DNA of 64,000 nucleotides from Carnegiea gigantea (taxonomy: Eukaryota > Streptophyta > Magnoliopsida > Caryophyllales > Cactaceae), in NCBI GenBank assembly GCA_029747015.1, contig JAKOGI010000366.1, forward strand, positions 218,501 to 282,500, read 5' to 3'. Made by a program: the position numbers and the translations under genes. The notes under the pieces are model-generated. The model searched no databases and had not been told where the DNA came from. It worked only from the letters and a program-made list of their open reading frames with translations. Below, piece by piece: positions 48,901 through 59,492 of the stretch. Within the stretch, counting starts at the first letter, position 1. The number at the start of each line of letters is the position of its first letter.

Positions 48901-51900
48901 GGGCTCCTGCTTATGCATGTGCTGGAGGACCTGGGTTAAGGTTCTGTTGTTTTGATGATGATCATGATCACAGCAAACTCAACATGCTTCAGATCAAATA
49001 ATACAAATTCCCTTTTTAAGTCATCTAGAGGACCTGGGTATCTTGGAATCAGCCTCTCTACAGGTAGGAATGCCGGTAGAGGTAAGGTTGCCTATATCTG
49101 GATCTCCCCAGATCCGCGAAAGCGGGACCCACACTGGGAGGTGGTGGTGGTGGTGGTGTTGTAGTGGGTTCTGCCCAATCAATTAGTTATGAAATGATGA
49201 TTCTGTCTTCTATAATAAACAGCTTTCTTCTATACTATACGTGACAAGAGCAAGCCTATCCAAGTGATCATGCCTGAGGTGTTGCTCAATGTATCAATTG
49301 CACTTCATGTCCTAATTCAACCAGTGCAATGTGTTCCTTTGGGATTGAAAACAGTTGACAAAGTTGACTGTCCAAAAAACTTTAATCCCTGCAATAAGAA
49401 CAACAATGCGGGCTTCACTTTATTAATATGCTAATGTTCCAACAAAGAAGAATCCTCATAAAGGTCAGAGAAAAGGAAACTATGCTAGCACTGGGGCTTG
49501 TCAAAAAGTAGTGTCTTCCTCTTCGGCCCTGCAATTTATGGTTGCTAGTAGCGTAGAACATAACCACTTGTCGATTTAAATGGACACATTTTCTTTTATG
49601 AACTATTACATCTTTTGTTTGTGGATTGCAATTTGCGTCTGGGGGTTGTATTCTTCTTATTAAAAAAAAATAAATAAAAAATAAAAAAGCTTTCTCCTTG
49701 TCTTGGATTACATTGTCTTAATTTACATGTATTCTTCTTTCTATGTATATGTTGGTTTCCTTTTTAATTTCCTCTGTGGTATTGCATTTTCTTCATGGAC
49801 TATTGTGTTGCAAATCATATTTCAGAGTTGTATTTTTCCTTAGGAAACCCTATGTTTACTAGTCTTTCTGGTATTGGAGTCAGGGTCTTAACTGATGCAT
49901 AGAATACAAAGCTGTTTCTTGTTCTTTCAGGGCTTGCAAAAATGTCATTCCTCCATGAATTTTATTAAATAAGCTCCAATTTGCTCATTTGTATAGGATT
50001 TTAACTATGATGAATTTGAAGAAGTACAGCGATATTATCCCCATGGTTATCATGGTGTAGATAAGGAAGGCCGACCTGTATATATTGAACGGCTGGGGAA
50101 GATTGAGCCTAGCAAGCTTATGAATGTGACTACAGTGGACCGCTTTTTGAAGTATCACATACAAGGATTTGAAAAAGCTTTTGTTGAGAAATTTCCAGCT
50201 TGTTCTATTGCTGCCAAGAGACATATTGATTCTACAACAACAATATTGGATGTTCATGGCGTGGTATGGATGATATTTTTATGCAGTGCCTCAAAATTTT
50301 CCTGTAAGCAGCATCTTATCCTCTAAATTCTCACTAATTTATCAATATTGCAGAACTGGATGAGCTTTGGCAAGGTTGCTCATGATCTAGTTATGCGCAT
50401 GCAGAAAATTGATGGTGACAATTACCCAGAGGTAGGTTGCTCTATTTGCGTATTTGTTTTCATATGAGGTGCATTTGGCTCGTCGTCAAAGTGATGGCCT
50501 AATGGGAGGAAACCCACCTGCATCACAAGGGAGATGGGTTCGTACTTTGCACCTCAGTAGAGGCATAAGAGAGTTCCCCCTCCGCTTGCCTGCTCTCTTT
50601 CTCCCATGCATGCCTTCCCACACTATAGTGGTCCCCATAAGGTACTTGGCCCTAGTTTTGGGGTTACCTTGCCACCAAAAATAGATGCATCTACCTCTCC
50701 TAACAGCATACCAGAAATGGCTTCCAAAGACTCTGAAAGGTACAAGGCCTGATGTGGATCTTTTGTATCTATTTCAATGGATTACAATTCGATGTTTGGA
50801 AACCATAAAATGAAATGGCTAGAAATTTTTTTGTGGGTCTCTTGATATTGGTGGGGCAGAGCTACTCGCACAGGGAAGGTCGCCTATATCTAGATCTCCC
50901 CATGCCCCGCGAAAACGAGACTCACACTGGAAGTTGTTGTAACAGTTGTTTGTAAGATGAAGTGGCTGGAAGTAATAAAATCATAGTTCTTGATTTGGTT
51001 TGGCTTATATTTAACATTGCCGCCTAATTGCATAGTTCTTGAATGTGAAGTAATAAAAGTATGACTGACCTCTAGCACACAACAAAAGAAGGGGGGAGGG
51101 GGGCGGAGGGAGATGAGTGTATTATGTATATTTTATGTATGACAATTATCTCCTCCAATTATGAGCATGCAGAAAATTAAAGGGGACAATTACCAGTAGG
51201 TAGGTTACTCTGTTTGTCTATTTATACTATTTATATCATGTAAATCTTAGCCTCTGATTGGTTATGAGGATCTTCTCATATGTTCTTCTATCTCTCCCTT
51301 CGAACCTTTTGCAGACATTACATCAGATGTTTATTGTAAATGCTGGAGGTGGATTCAAGCTAGTCTGGAATACTGTGAAGAGCTTTCTTGATCCAAGGAC
51401 TACCTCAAAGATACATGTATGGTGTACTACATATTAATATAATTTTTCTAAGATTTTGAGCAGGCATAGTAACTTGGGAATCTTAAGCTGTTGTTCTTAC
51501 CAACAGGTCTTAGGCAGCAAATTTCACAACAGGTTGATGGAAGTTATAGACTTGCGGTAGGAATTTCTGCCATTCTATTGTGCACCATCATTGCTTGGTA
51601 ACCTTATAGCAGTTTTCGGTTTCTTGCTTCAAGAGCTGATTTCTGCATCATTTTTCCTGCAGCCAACTGCCAGATTTTGTGGGTGGAACTTGCTCATGTC
51701 CTGGCGGATGCCTAAGGTATCAGAAAGGACCCTGGAATGATCCAGAAATAATGAAAGTAAATTGCTTTTCCAGTGATCTTGGATTTTTTTTCCTTCAAGA
51801 AATTGTAGGACTGATAATTTCTTAGTAGAATACTGAACAACATAAAATTGTTTGCCTATAGCTGGTGCATGCTCAAGAGACAATGTATTTGAGGAGAACT

Positions 51901-53174
51901 ACAAGTTCTTCTGACTACGAAGATTTGAAAACTAAGTTCATTGCTAGCCAGGTATTTTTCATTAACAGTTATACATTGCACGTATTTTGTGACTTTTTGG
52001 ACATTTCTGAATTAATACTTGTCATGTGCAGGCTATGAGGAGCAACATGGTCCCTGGTGGGGATGTGGCCCGAATCCCGAACATAATACGAACAACGTTA
52101 CCAGATGATTACGTAAGTTCATGAGGCCAACCAGAAGCAACTGAATTAAGAACACAGGGTATTCTGTCAAAGTGTTAACCATCTTAGAGCAAAAACAAAA
52201 CAACATGCTCTGTGGATCCTACTCAAACAAAGGCTAGGATGATGTAAACGTAGGCAGCCTTAAGCAGCTGATTTTGAGAGTATGTTTATCAGCTTAATGC
52301 TTAGATTTACTTCTGTGCAGCTGACAAGTGGTTCTGAATCTTGTGATTGTCCTTTTGAAGCCATAAACATCTGCATCTCATATAGTAAACCAGGGCCTGA
52401 CTTTCAGGGAACTCATTAAGAAACTCCATAGTTTAAGTTTGTTTGCTTGGATTAGTACTAGGATCCGTCGTCTCTTGGGAATTTTCAAAGGTAGCGCATA
52501 AGTCAGGACAAAGCATTCTAGTAAGGTCTGTGGTGATTTGTGAGGCCAATAATGAGTGCAGAAGGCATTCTAGGTAAGCACTTGCAGCTCATGATGGGTC
52601 ATAGCATTACATCTCGGGTCCTGGTCGGAAGTGGTCTGTTGGTAATATTTGCCCCCATTATGTGAAACATAAATGTTGATGATATCTTCATGAGTGCTAA
52701 GCAATCCTTTCAGAAGATACTTGCTAATTCAGGGAATTTGCAATTATGTTGTGCTTTGTGGTATTTGTGAACTCGTGACAGAAAACATTGTAAGTTTACT
52801 GAAACGGATGACCAATTGCTTGTTGGAGCTTCTGAACCAGTAGCAACAAACCTTTCATACAACGCATCAGTCCTACAGTAGACATCTAGGGTGCTGTTCA
52901 GTCATGCAGTCTTCCTCATAAGAATAATATCACATCTGTCTTTATATTTGGCAATCTACATATTGAACCATGCAACTTTTGAAGGTTTTGGGCACTGATT
53001 GGAATTGCATATTTATGTTACCTTGCATGTTTACCTTATCCCAGGCGAGAATGGATGAATCTTCATCTATTAGCGAGCTGGTGGATTCTACCAGTGCTGT
53101 TGCCGGAGTTGGAGATGCTAGTCCAACAGGTATTTTATAGTGTCTGCTATTACACTCCATTACCTCTGTATGTG

Positions 53175-53227
<53 letters not shown>

Positions 53228-55807
53228 TTCTTAGTTTCATGCTGTGTTCACTAAAGCTGATTTTCTTTTTTTTTTTTTTTTTAACGAAAAAAAATTGTTT
53301 GCATCTAACAGGAATTCTGAGTATGTGATGATTTTGTTTCTCTTATTCTGTAGTCGAAAAACCTGATTTATTTATTCATCCACATAACTATGGCAGTAGG
53401 TCTTTTGATTCTCACGTCTTCTAAAAAGGGGTTTTTGTCTCATCCATTTGTAGGTTAAGGATCATGAACTGTAGCTTTTTCTCCAGGGTTAATTAATTGT
53501 AGCTTTTGGTTTTGGAAATGTGAAGTTGGTCATACTCTTTCTTCTTTTTTTTTTTTTTTTGATTTTTCTGGGCGTTTTTTAGGGGGGGGCTGTTGGTTGG
53601 TTTGCGGAGGGTATGGTGGCGGATCCAGAATTGACCATTATCAAAAATTCAATGCAGCAGATCTCCATATTGTATTTTTGAGAGGAATACTCTCTTTAAC
53701 CCATGTGACTGTTATGGACCCCTTCTTTTCAGAATGATGTATGTTTTCTTTGAGCAGTTCTTTACCAGATCTGATTTAAAACTTGGGATTTTGTGAACAG
53801 ACGATGCCTCTGCAAGGAGCATGGAACTAAGACCTCAAAAAGTTATTTCTCATGTGAGAAGTTCACTGGCTGGCTTCATATTCAAACTTTTAGCATGTCT
53901 GCATCTTTCATTGGGGCTTTTAGGAAAACTTTTGGGCCTTAGAGCAGAACATAAGCAACTCAAGCAGCAGCCTATGGAAAGCAACCTGTCAAAGCGAGAT
54001 TCTGAGGATCAGACTAGTCCTCAGAAGATTGATGAAAATGTGCTCCATCCTTATTGGGAAAGGCTTCAGCATCTGGAACAGCTGGTTACAAACCTCTTAA
54101 ACAAACCTACAAGAATTCCTCCAGACAAAGAGGACACTATCCTTGAATCACTGAATCGGATTAAAGCTATCGAGCATGACTTGCAGAAGACAAAAAAAGT
54201 AAGAAGCCTTTATCAGGGAAGAATTCAATGATATACATTTCTTCGCTGCCTCTTAACTGTTGTGAGCTAATATTAATGCTCAATGATCTATGAAACAGAC
54301 CCTGTTTGCGACTGCATCAAAGCAAGTAGAGCTTGCTGAGTCACTGGAAAGTCTGAAGGAAAGCAGCATCCATGTAAGCTCTCCATCTTGTGGAAAAATG
54401 TCAGGATGAGAGTAGTTGATGATTGCTTAGTATGCTTATGTTATCTTACTTGAAAGAAGTTGGCGATATAAATAACAAAGGGATTCACCGAGAGAACTCC
54501 TTTCAAGCACGGAGATTTTTGAGTTCCTTTGTCTTCCTAACTAGTGAGTCACTCACGAAAGAGGATTAGATATGAAGCCTGGATTTCATGACGCCCATTT
54601 CGTCTCCAAAAAATTTATAAAGCTGCTCTGGTTGTAAGGTCAGTCTGATTCAGTGAAATCCTGGATCGATTGCTGAAGAAACCAACTTACTCCACTCCAG
54701 CTCTTCTTAATTTCATGACACTATTTTTTTATAGAAAACTAGGGTCCTTCTCTAAACAGCTAGGCCAGATTTAGGTGCGCATTTAACTGAGAGATGCACT
54801 TAGGACAATGAAAACAGACATATTTTGTGCTAAATTTCCCTGCTGGAAGTTAGCTTTTAATTTGTGGAACTAAAGTTCTCATCACCTTTATGTCTGAACT
54901 CTTCATGACATCAAAATCTACATATTCATGTCCAAGTCATTCAACTATGAAGGAGTCAGATTAGGCCTAAATCTAATATTTTTGGCCCAAGCCATTGGTT
55001 GGTTTAATGCTGTAGTTATGTGCCAAAACCTATACAAAAAGGAAAAGGACGCTTAAAGCAAACTTGCATGTATTGCTTGAACCTTGCACCTTAAAAAGAG
55101 CGCATTTTGCCTAGTAGAGCCTATTTCTTAGAGAACTGCCATGGGAAGCTACGACAAAGAGAAAAGGGCTTTTTTTTTTTGGGGGGGGGGTTGTCGTCCA
55201 GGATAGAGAGATCCAGATGATGGATGACCCCCCCCCCCAAGTTTCTCTTCCTCTGGAAAACATGAAGCATAATAGCCTCCACTGAGAGGGCGGCGAACTA
55301 TGATAAAGTACACAATACTTTCTGGTAACCTATCTATTCAAAAACCATCTTAACCAATAGTTTAAGCTGATGGTAAAAGGCCTACGAATAGATTTACACT
55401 TTAATATGCCCCCCTTATGCAAATACCCTTTAGGCTTGAAGCGTGGATGCTACAAAGGCTCTCCCACCTTGCGTAATAAATCAATATGAATGCTGCTGAG
55501 AATAGAAGTCTAGATCTTTCGCTCAAAAAGACTTTGATACCATATTCAAGAACCATCTTAACCAAAAGTTTAAGCTGATGATTAAAGGCCCATGAATAGA
55601 TTTATACGCTAATACTATTCTTCTATGTCTACTTGAACCAAGTTCTTATATTGTCCACTACTGTCTGAAATTGAAGCATTCTGAACCATGAGCTGGGTGA
55701 TTGTTTGAAGTGCATACTCTGAGATTACAATGCGTATTATTGACAATCAGGGGCGAGCAACCTGTTGGAGAAGAAATTGCAGATCAGCTTCTTTTGATGG
55801 TAGATAG
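45947..55807 (+). CDS. SEC14-like phosphatidylinositol/phosphatidylcholine transfer protein, SFH class
   Basis: CDS exons: 45947-45953, 46038-46347, 48666-48765, 49997-50263, 50354-50431, 51315-51416, 51507-51556, 51663-51756, 51862-51951, 52032-52112, 53045-53129, 53801-54198, 54299-54373 and 55751-55807; 1794 nt, 597 aa, all GT-AG. The N-terminal part has the family's [18 protein letters not shown] (residues about 28-45) and a CRAL-TRIO N helix region (to about 138; [15 protein letters not shown]). The lipid-binding CRAL-TRIO domain is about 140-325 ([50 protein letters not shown]). A hydrophobic stretch lies near 440-465, followed by coiled-coil-like residues. It ends [14 protein letters not shown] and lacks the lysine-rich tail of nodulin-type SFH proteins. 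It should exchange PI and PC at membranes to support phosphoinositide signalling. Start chosen as ATG CCA G joined at 46038 ([13 protein letters not shown]); an acceptor at about 46062 would give MPDEER. It is closest to the SFH9-like branch, but that is uncertain. Confidence 0.93.
46440..46587. mobile_element. Small MITE (GTGCTCC ends), copy 2
   Basis: Begins cttatgtgctcccgggagca and ends with the inverted agtatatgctcccaggagta. It lies in SFH intron 46348-48665. Its ends are better kept than in the copy at 30084-30230. No coding content. Confidence 0.65.
47655..48590 (+). repeat. Dispersed repeat with tRNA-like head, copy 1
   Basis: It shares a collinear series of blocks with 50470-51160: 'gtgatagcgtaatgggagga', 'cacactatagtgg(c/t)cccc', 'gtacttggccctag', 'ttcttgaatgtgaagtaata'. 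The head has an A-box-like GATAGCGTAATGGG. Both copies lie in SFH introns. The open frame 47655-48044 is this repeat, not an exon. Confidence 0.65.
49020..49164 (+). repeat. SINE 3' part (Au-like)
   Basis: Contains gaatcagcctctctacaggt, aggtaaggttgcctatatct and gcgaaagcgggacccacac, then a GGT/GTT tail ending tgttgtag, matching the back half of the SINE at 149-371. It lies in the SFH intron 48766-49996. A tRNA-like head was not clear; sequence at 48815-48960 may hold another SINE-like head. Confidence 0.6.
50470..51160 (+). repeat. Dispersed repeat with tRNA-like head, copy 2
   Basis: It has an A-box-like GATGGCCTAATGGG and a B-box-like GATGGGTTCGTAC, then the blocks shared with 47655-48590. 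Near 50845-50945 is a further SINE tail (aaggtcgcctatatctagat, gcgaaaacgagactcacac). It sits at the start of SFH intron 50432-51314 and is followed by a copy of the exon end (see next entry). Confidence 0.65.
51160..51224 (+). repeat. Duplicated SFH exon-6/intron junction
   Basis: About 65 bp matching 50392-50457: gcatgcagaaaatt...gacaatta.c then ggtaggtt.ctct.tttg. It copies the last 40 nt of exon 6 (residues about [12 protein letters not shown]) with its splice donor, but the codons are damaged (an in-frame stop, TAG, appears in place of the GAG end). So it is a non-functional exon piece separated from the original by the repeat at 50470-51160. Confidence 0.8.
53181..53226 (+). repeat. 46-bp poly(T) run
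   Basis: A pure T run, followed at 53266-53282 by a second of about 17, in SFH intron 53130-53800. The second may be the tail of a reverse-inserted retroposon or a simple expansion. Length in an assembly is unreliable. Confidence 0.9.
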
Positions 55808-55938
55808 CCAGTTCTTGTTTTGAAGTTCATCACATAGGCTTCTGACCATTCTGTGTCAACGCGACATCACTTCTATACGGGCTTTCAACAATACTGATCT
55901 TTCCAACTGAAGAAAGGAGAGGGAGATTCTCGCAGCTG

Positions 55939-56017
55939 GTAACTTCTAGTACCCCCCCCCCAAACCCCCCCTTGAAGTGTCATTCCTCATTCCTCAGACC
56001 TATATTTTTCATTGCAG
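55939..56017 (+). other. Possible 3'UTR intron of SFH
   Basis: Donor CTG|GTAACT and acceptor TTTTTCATTGCAG|GTC fit plant introns, and the stretch between holds C-runs but no other signal. It lies downstream of the SFH stop, so it would not affect the protein. Speculative. Confidence 0.3.
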
Positions 56018-56247
56018 GTCTTGTACTCGATTTCTCGGACTGATTGCAGCTCAGTTGTGGATTTAAGTGCAGAAACATCAAAAGTATTGTATGTGAATAG
56101 CTAACATACATTTTTGCTTGTGTGCATATAATGCCAAAGCCATAAAAATTTCAATTCCAAAGGATCGTTGAGGAAACAAGACTCAAATAGACCTCAATGA
56201 ACAGCTGCAATTGTATTCAATCTTCAACATCATGCTTATAGAAATTT

Positions 56248-57753
56248 TTATATGTTTTCGCATTCTTTTGGGTTTGCGGGCTTCCTGCTGGCGTCCGAAC
56301 AGTAATCATAGATCATGAAATTCTTCCTTGCCTCTGTGTAAGCTTCTATTTGCATGTCATTCAACTCATGCACTTGATTCCATGGCAAACTGGGTGAACG
56401 GCATCCCTCGAACCCAGAGTTAGATGGGCATCCATTGATCTCAAACCCTTTGTATTGAGCCTTGAACGTCCCGTTCTTCCAGTTCACCAGGCCGCCAGCC
56501 CAATCTGCAGTCCATATGGTGGCCTCTATATGCATTGGAAATTGATCTGGGAATGGTATTCCTTCTTGTTTTCTGTTCTTGAATACTCTTATGGGAGTGT
56601 CATCAACAAAGAACCTGAATTATAAATCAGAAATTGTTAACATTAAGCTTCCACTGCTCTTGTATTATTCCTTAATCCACCCAACAGCAAAAAAAGAAAC
56701 CCTAATACATCTACATTAAAAATGAAATGACAGGGTTATTCATCCTGTTTTCCTTACATGATAGTGGAGGGGTTCCACAAAATTTTGTAACTATGAAAAT
56801 CTGCAGTAGCATCAAACCACAAACGTACTCTTTGCTCCCTACCCCCAATATCATGCACGTAAACGTTTGTCTGCAAGGTATGATTCCCTAGAAATTCGAA
56901 ATCCAACTCGTTGTGCTGTGATCCTTTAAGTCCTGTTATTAACTAATACAATATGCAAAGCAAGAGTTAGTACGATGTACAACTAAAAGCTATAAAAACT
57001 GTATCTGAGCCCTAAAATAAGGAATGCGTCTTACATAAAATGTTGTGATAATGCCATCGGATTTTGGTGGCAGTTTTATTTTCATTTCAAAAGATCCTGA
57101 CAAATAATCTAGTTTGGACCTGAATCCAGACCCTGCATCAAAGGAAAAACCACGTCAGCAAACAAAAATGCAAAGAATCTAACTATTACTATTTCCGGAT
57201 ATAATTTTCCTTAAGACTAGGGTGAATAGAATTCTTGTATCACCTGATCTTATGATTAGCCTTGTAAATTCTTATGGGATATGCTGCCCTAGTGTATAAT
57301 ATGCGTATGCAATATCTTATGATTAGCCTTGTAAATTCTTGAGGGATCAGTACCCTAGTGTATCATGTGCATGCAATTGTGGTCTATGGGGAGTTGAATC
57401 GATGGTTGTGGTATTGTCTAGGAACGAATTGACCTAGCTGTGAAGTCTCGGTTAACCTAAGCCAACATTTTTTTTTAACACAAATTCGAATCGGATACCT
57501 AAAATATTGGATTTCTCTGGAGAAATCAAAATAATTAAATAGAACATTGACCTGAAGAAGGATCAATCAAAAGTTGGACCCTTTGGCCTTTATCAAACTT
57601 AGTGATGTGAAAATCTCCAAAAAGAACTTGATAATTCTGATCGAAGGATGCTTCATTGCCTACATAATTACTTGAACATTCCCTAGCAACAAACAATAAT
57701 AATGACACAATAACAACAAAATCGACAAATAATCTACCACTAGTCAACTCCAT
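56248..57753 (-). CDS. Xyloglucan endotransglucosylase/hydrolase (XTH, GH16)
   Basis: A secreted cell-wall enzyme that cuts and rejoins (or hydrolyses) xyloglucan chains. CDS exons on the minus strand: 57753-57552, 57132-57035, 56942-56758 and 56614-56248; 852 nt, 283 aa, normal XTH length. It has a signal peptide (residues 1 to about 28, [10 protein letters not shown] core), then [13 protein letters not shown] and the active site [12 protein letters not shown]112 is the nucleophile, D114 the helper and E116 the acid/base, with an N-glycosylation sequon NHT at 120-122. [10 protein letters not shown] and [13 protein letters not shown] follow, then the Cys-rich C-terminal XET region with FMIYDYCSD. 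Oddities: N111 where most XTHs have D, about five residues missing between the sequon and LQTN, and a short [10 protein letters not shown] loop. The ATG at 57807 is rejected because it would lie upstream of the expected transcription start. Confidence 0.95.
57247..57375 (-). repeat. 66-bp tandem duplication in XTH intron 1
   Basis: Two adjacent units starting at 57247 and 57313 share atcttatgattagccttgta, aattctt, and ccctagtgtat.at. They differ at several bases, so the duplication is not recent. It lies wholly within the intron 57133-57551. Confidence 0.85.
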
Positions 57754-57820
57754 TTCACTAACGTAACTTTTCTTTGAATATTGCTTTGAGTGACAATACA
57801 TCACCACCTGGTCATTTACC

Positions 57821-57830
57821 TATTTATATA
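57821..57830 (-). promoter_or_regulatory. TATA box of the XTH gene
   Basis: On the minus strand it reads TATATAAATA, 68 bp before the chosen start codon, predicting transcription from about 57790-57797. This leaves a leader of roughly 40 nt and excludes the upstream ATGs at 57807 and 57801. Confidence 0.7.
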
Positions 57831-58290
57831 CACATCTTCAGGGGGAGGGGGGGAAGGAGGAGATTAAGAGTTGCATGCATGAATACGTAAAGAGAGACGC
57901 TAATTAATGGTGACATGCACGGGTTATTTTCAAGTCCTAACTATGATTACTTATTCTGGATAATCACGGACTATAACATTAGTTCGTGATCAATTAATTA
58001 ATTATTATTGAACTTTTTTATTCAATTTTTAAAAAATAGTAAATTAACTTTATTTCATTAATTGAATATGCTAAGCTTTCTGCATTCCATTTTTTGAACT
58101 TACAAGGTACATGCACATTCTATTATGGGATTACTACCCCATTTCCCACCATTCCCAACCATGTGATAATTATAGAGCAAATTATAACGTCAATCTCGCT
58201 GTGAATTGTTTCTGTACACCTATCTTACAATCTCGCCTATCTGTACTGCACTGCCCTATAATCATGCGACTCATCAACTAACTCCATGCG
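57831..58290. other. XTH upstream region
   Basis: Contains a G-rich run at 57841-57861, AT-rich sequence, and no other gene or element. It is presumably the proximal XTH promoter; no specific factor site is claimed. Confidence 0.4.
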
Positions 58291-58298
58291 GTTCACGA

Positions 58299-58974
58299 TA
58301 GGGCTAAGCAGGACCGGGTACGTGGCCCATTTTCATGGAACCAATCCGATTGGAACCGGGTCCAAAAATTTGGACCTGGTCCCGGTCTCGGTTGGAACCA
58401 GTCCTGGAATTGGTTGGGACCGGGTCTAGAACCGAGTACCCGTTCCTAATTTTCTCATATTTTGTTCTATTTCATCTCATTTAAGTTTTTGGCTTGTCGT
58501 TGTGACTGTATGAGAGAACCAATACACCCAATAAGCTAGCTAATCAATCGTCAAAATCAAATTTAATGGAGCAACAATTAGACATTTACCATGCATTAAA
58601 GTCCAATTAGTTAGCTAATAAATAGCATTTCATTTCATCTAAACATTAAAACAAAAAAAACCATGTTCTCATAGTATTCTACATTAACAAAAAGATTTAG
58701 TAATATCAACGGATAGTCGGAAATTATGGCGACATCGGAAGAACAACACCTGATATTAACGGATAACCAGGTAACTCAGATTTTTTTTTGAAAAAAACTA
58801 ATTGGAGCGGGTAACCGGGTACCGGTGCCAAGTTTTTAGGACCTGGCTCCGAACTCGGTTGCAACCGGTTTCAGGATTTCAGAACCAGTCCCAGACCTAG
58901 TAGAAGCGGGTCCGGGTATGGACCCGATAGGTCCGGGTCTGGAACCAGGTACCCTATTTTTTTGCTCAGCCCTA
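58299..58974. mobile_element. hAT MITE, 676 bp, 8-bp TSD
   Basis: Ends TAGGGCTAAGCAGG and, inverted, TAGGGCTGAGCAAA. Flanks GTTCACGA (58291-58298) and GTTCACTA (58975-58982) are an 8-bp TSD with one mismatch. The interior is made of repeats such as GGAACCGGGTCC and GGTCCGGGT. No coding capacity. Confidence 0.87.
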
Positions 58975-59104
58975 GTTCACTAGTTTCTTTTTCCCCCCTT
59001 TCGCCCTTTTCATTCTTATCTGTCTCTCCTCAAATTTGTGTATGCGCATCCCCTATTTCCTCGTCCTCTTCATTCTCCATTTTGTTGACAGAACTGAAGT
59101 TATA

Positions 59105-59492
59105 AGCTTCGTTTGATCCTTAAAAAATTTGATAAAAAAAAAAGTTGAAGAGAAAAAAAAATGTGAAGGAAAAAAAGTTGGGAGAAAATGAATTTTTTTT
59201 CTTGTTTGGATTGAGGAAAAAATATAAAAATTTAGATGAGAAATTTAAATACTGATGAACTACTTGAATAATGTTGATATTATCCAAGCAATGTGAGGTT
59301 GGAGAAGGTTGAAAATTTTCCTCAAACTTTCCTCTCAATTTTATGAGGAAAATTTTATCACTTGTTTCTAATAATTTTTTCACCTAACTTGCCTCCATAT
59401 TTTTTTTCTTTGTGTTTTTCTCTAAACCCAAAAAAAGTAACTTTTCCAAATTTTTTTCTTTCCATCAAATTTTCCAAGGTCCAAATGGAGCC
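59105..59492. mobile_element. MITE with TTGAT(C)CTT...AAATTTGAT ends
   Basis: The left end GCTTCGTTTGATCCTTAAAA matches, inverted, the right end GGCTCCATTTGGACCTTGGA; both then read AAATTTGAT. The interior is A/T-rich hairpin-like sequence. No clear TSD. The 59120-59383 frame is low-complexity. Confidence 0.6.

Noticed and set aside
53181..53226. Poly(T) run as a retroposon tail
   Set aside because: No body with promoter boxes or TSD could be defined around it, so it is reported only as a homopolymer.
57754..57807. Upstream in-frame ATG for XTH (18 extra residues)
   Set aside because: It lies only 14 bp from the TATA box, upstream of the expected transcription start, and would put charged residues before the signal peptide.
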